The notes under the pieces are model-generated. The model was not told the origin of the DNA. It did no database searches and saw nothing but the letters and a program-made list of their open reading frames with translations. DNA of 57,944 bases from Clostridium sp. Its GTDB lineage: Bacteria; Bacillota; Clostridia; Clostridiales; Clostridiaceae. Below are positions 57,501-57,944 of the stretch, in pieces. Numbering within the stretch: the stretch's first letter is position 1; each line of letters starts with the position of its first letter. A program made the position numbers and the translations under genes. Location: the NCBI RefSeq assembly GCF_026168755.1, contig NZ_JAPFDR010000016.1:1-57944 (forward strand). Reading direction: 5' to 3'.

Positions 57501-57944
57501 GAACCAGAAACACCGGAGGAACCAAAGGATACAGAAGCGCCAGTCTTTGATTATAATGGTGACTTAGATGTAGTGTTAGAGTATGGAGAAAAATATGATA
57601 TACCTGTAATAGGAGCTATAGATAATATTGATGATGAAGTTGAAGTGGTAACAACAATAAGAAAAGATTCTTCAAATGAAATAATTACAGCTATAGATAC
57701 TAAAGTTCCAGGTGCATATACAATAACTTATGAGGCTGTAGATAAATCAGGAAATAAATCAAGCTTAGTCATAAAAGTAACTGTTAAATCAAAAATAATT
57801 GCTGATAATATAGAATTAGGTAATGGTGATGGAAGTATAGAATCACCAGCAGAAATAGTTGTATTAGAAAGTACAACTGTAGAAAATATAACAAAATTAT
57901 TAGAAGATATTAAAAATAAACATACTATTGAGTTTGTTGAAGAA
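54504..57944 (+). CDS. Cohesin-like and Ig-repeat surface protein, 3' end beyond the window
   Basis: This frame is open for 1147 codons to the window edge. The start ATG follows GGGGG at 10 bases, and a signal peptide ends near VIYAAP. The N-terminal domain (about 36-190) matches that of 12993: VKKVDSDTVKVSLDNIEDI and FTDYTYNEDSNTIDVLI. Ig-like repeats (about 300-560) and a Big_2-like domain (about 630-710) follow. Three further Ig-like repeats starting EAP(I/V)F(E/D)Y come near 830-1090, then the start of the domain seen in 12993 (NGDGSIESPAEIVV). By analogy it should end in LPxTG, which cannot be seen. It lies 19 bases after the M60 gene, so the pair is an operon. Confidence 0.85.
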   Translation, partial: MKRAKTSVKVAIASALAVSSTAAVIYAAPKIMEATNSESSKEKIYLDVKKVDSDTVKVSLDNIEDIAKSLQFSIKLDDNVKLKKNENGEYLINDLLSKEVNTRLGNNEYLSSNSIFTDYTYNEDSNTIDVLITSEDSLPRTENKIEIFELDIEAKSDDNKSFNIVPIIDSYKYLSKDNKEYDNLSVEYDDSLINLNTVPTIEYTGDVINIYDGDKLVFNKIEGLIANDDDTSDTVKLEVRNITNIDDESKEDSQPLISEFSSEEIGTYTFKINAIDSVGEKSESIKVLVNVQYNLGLAPPTIEGAEDIEIQSGSLFKPLDGVSAKDAKDRNITVSVSGDLDLNPEQDTKYVLTYTAVDKYGKTTTKERNITVKANKAPVITGVENTVVNIGDNFDPKANVKVEDDIDKDLISSLAIEGEVKTSIAGEYKLIYSVTDSGNKTTRAQRVVRVNRAPVVTGNDSTLVVKTGTEITEAMILGGINITDETEYNVDVKIPEINGAGRYGAEIKVTDKDNGVTVVTRNIVVTDGSIANLPNSGQGESQEDAKVIQVLDDAGIEQLNEKLSAATKEYTVATTKKKFTEYVQYSFIISKKEAVFRNTDKIYLEVRVPNEVETSTGGIVITEYVEILATEVKIDDKESLNHYITKGDEIDLTATIKPDNTTNKELEWASTNEDVLEVVVSDTGVKVIAKQYGVATIKVGAKDGSEKYDEFTFNVAHGFNELPEDVTVVSGDATEESPLTYETENIESLNKLISNAKDEFKVLLQDKKVLSENKVEYYIKLEEKGILARVFGRSNSYYIAFRLPNSSDFEDVMYSLEKNDTKAPTLLYNGEMEIVLENGAEFEVPVVTAKDNLDKDITVNHVIKNSENKQINSIDTAVAGKYTITYSASDMSGNKADELVIKVTVLEADKEAPIFEYTGEKIIILDNGSKYEIPNITANDNVDGNVEVSSVITKNGSIVDSIDTTISGEYVITYSAVDKVGNKSTLEIKVIVKEVEIPEEPETPEEPKDTEAPVFDYNGDLDVVLEYGEKYDIPVIGAIDNIDDEVEVVTTIRKDSSNEIITAIDTKVPGAYTITYEAVDKSGNKSSLVIKVTVKSKIIADNIELGNGDGSIESPAEIVVLESTTVENITKLLEDIKNKHTIEFVEE

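Overview
The window is about 58 kb of very AT-rich chromosome from a low-GC Firmicute. The organism is most likely a gut-associated Clostridium sensu stricto (cluster I) species near C. perfringens or C. tertium. Three things support this: the tmRNA tag reads AEDNFALAA, ribosome binding sites are strong AGGAGG types, and LPxTG surface proteins sit beside sucrose and amino-sugar PTS genes. The species assignment is inference.

Layout. 1-280: a long imperfect inverted repeat, then the smpB promoter. 279-1740: smpB, then an opposing membrane-anchored protein. 2112-6531: a LacI-type regulator, a Cys/His-rich MarR regulator with a symmetric operator, and the sucrose genes (fructokinase and GH32 sucrose-6-phosphate hydrolase). 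6892-15581: a cassette of a 2006-residue M60 mucin peptidase carrying a dockerin and an LPxTG protein with a cohesin-like N-terminus, flanked by near-identical 66-68 bp direct repeats. 15785-16726: a putative leader peptide, an RNA hairpin and a short MgtE. 16762-19824 (minus): RpiR regulator, NanE and PTS EIICB, with four operator-like repeats around the promoter. 20064-22140: an OmpR-type two-component system. 22141-23666: a DnaA-box cluster, then ssrA (tmRNA) interrupted in its T-loop by a group I intron, then a convergent LAGLIDADG homing endonuclease just outside the gene. 23811-26063: a frameshifted LPxTG surface protein. 26556-36497: a 3313-residue protein of 13 mucin-binding-like modules alternating with Ig-like modules. 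36498-37996: a long intergenic stretch with hairpins, a 49-codon ORF and a candidate small RNA. 37997-40022: a LytTR response regulator and AgrC-like kinase. 40413-48313: seven surface or membrane proteins, four of which share a C-terminal domain with the giant protein. 48464-57944: a second M60-dockerin/cohesin-like pair, the last gene running off the window.

How it may fit together. Most of the right-hand 35 kb looks like equipment for binding and cutting mucin glycoproteins. Two secreted M60 peptidases carry dockerins, and each lies next to a wall-anchored protein whose N-terminus looks cohesin-like, so the protease could be docked non-covalently on the cell wall. The giant protein looks like a non-catalytic mucin adhesin. 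Its C-terminal domain recurs in the products at 40413, 41702, 43793 and 46573, which alternate with small N-terminally anchored proteins. This suggests a WxL-like but distinct surface assembly, possibly controlled by the LytTR system between them, because similar CGACA direct repeats lie upstream of both arms. The PTS/NanE operon would use amino sugars released from mucin or sialoglycans. The left part holds ordinary housekeeping and sugar genes.
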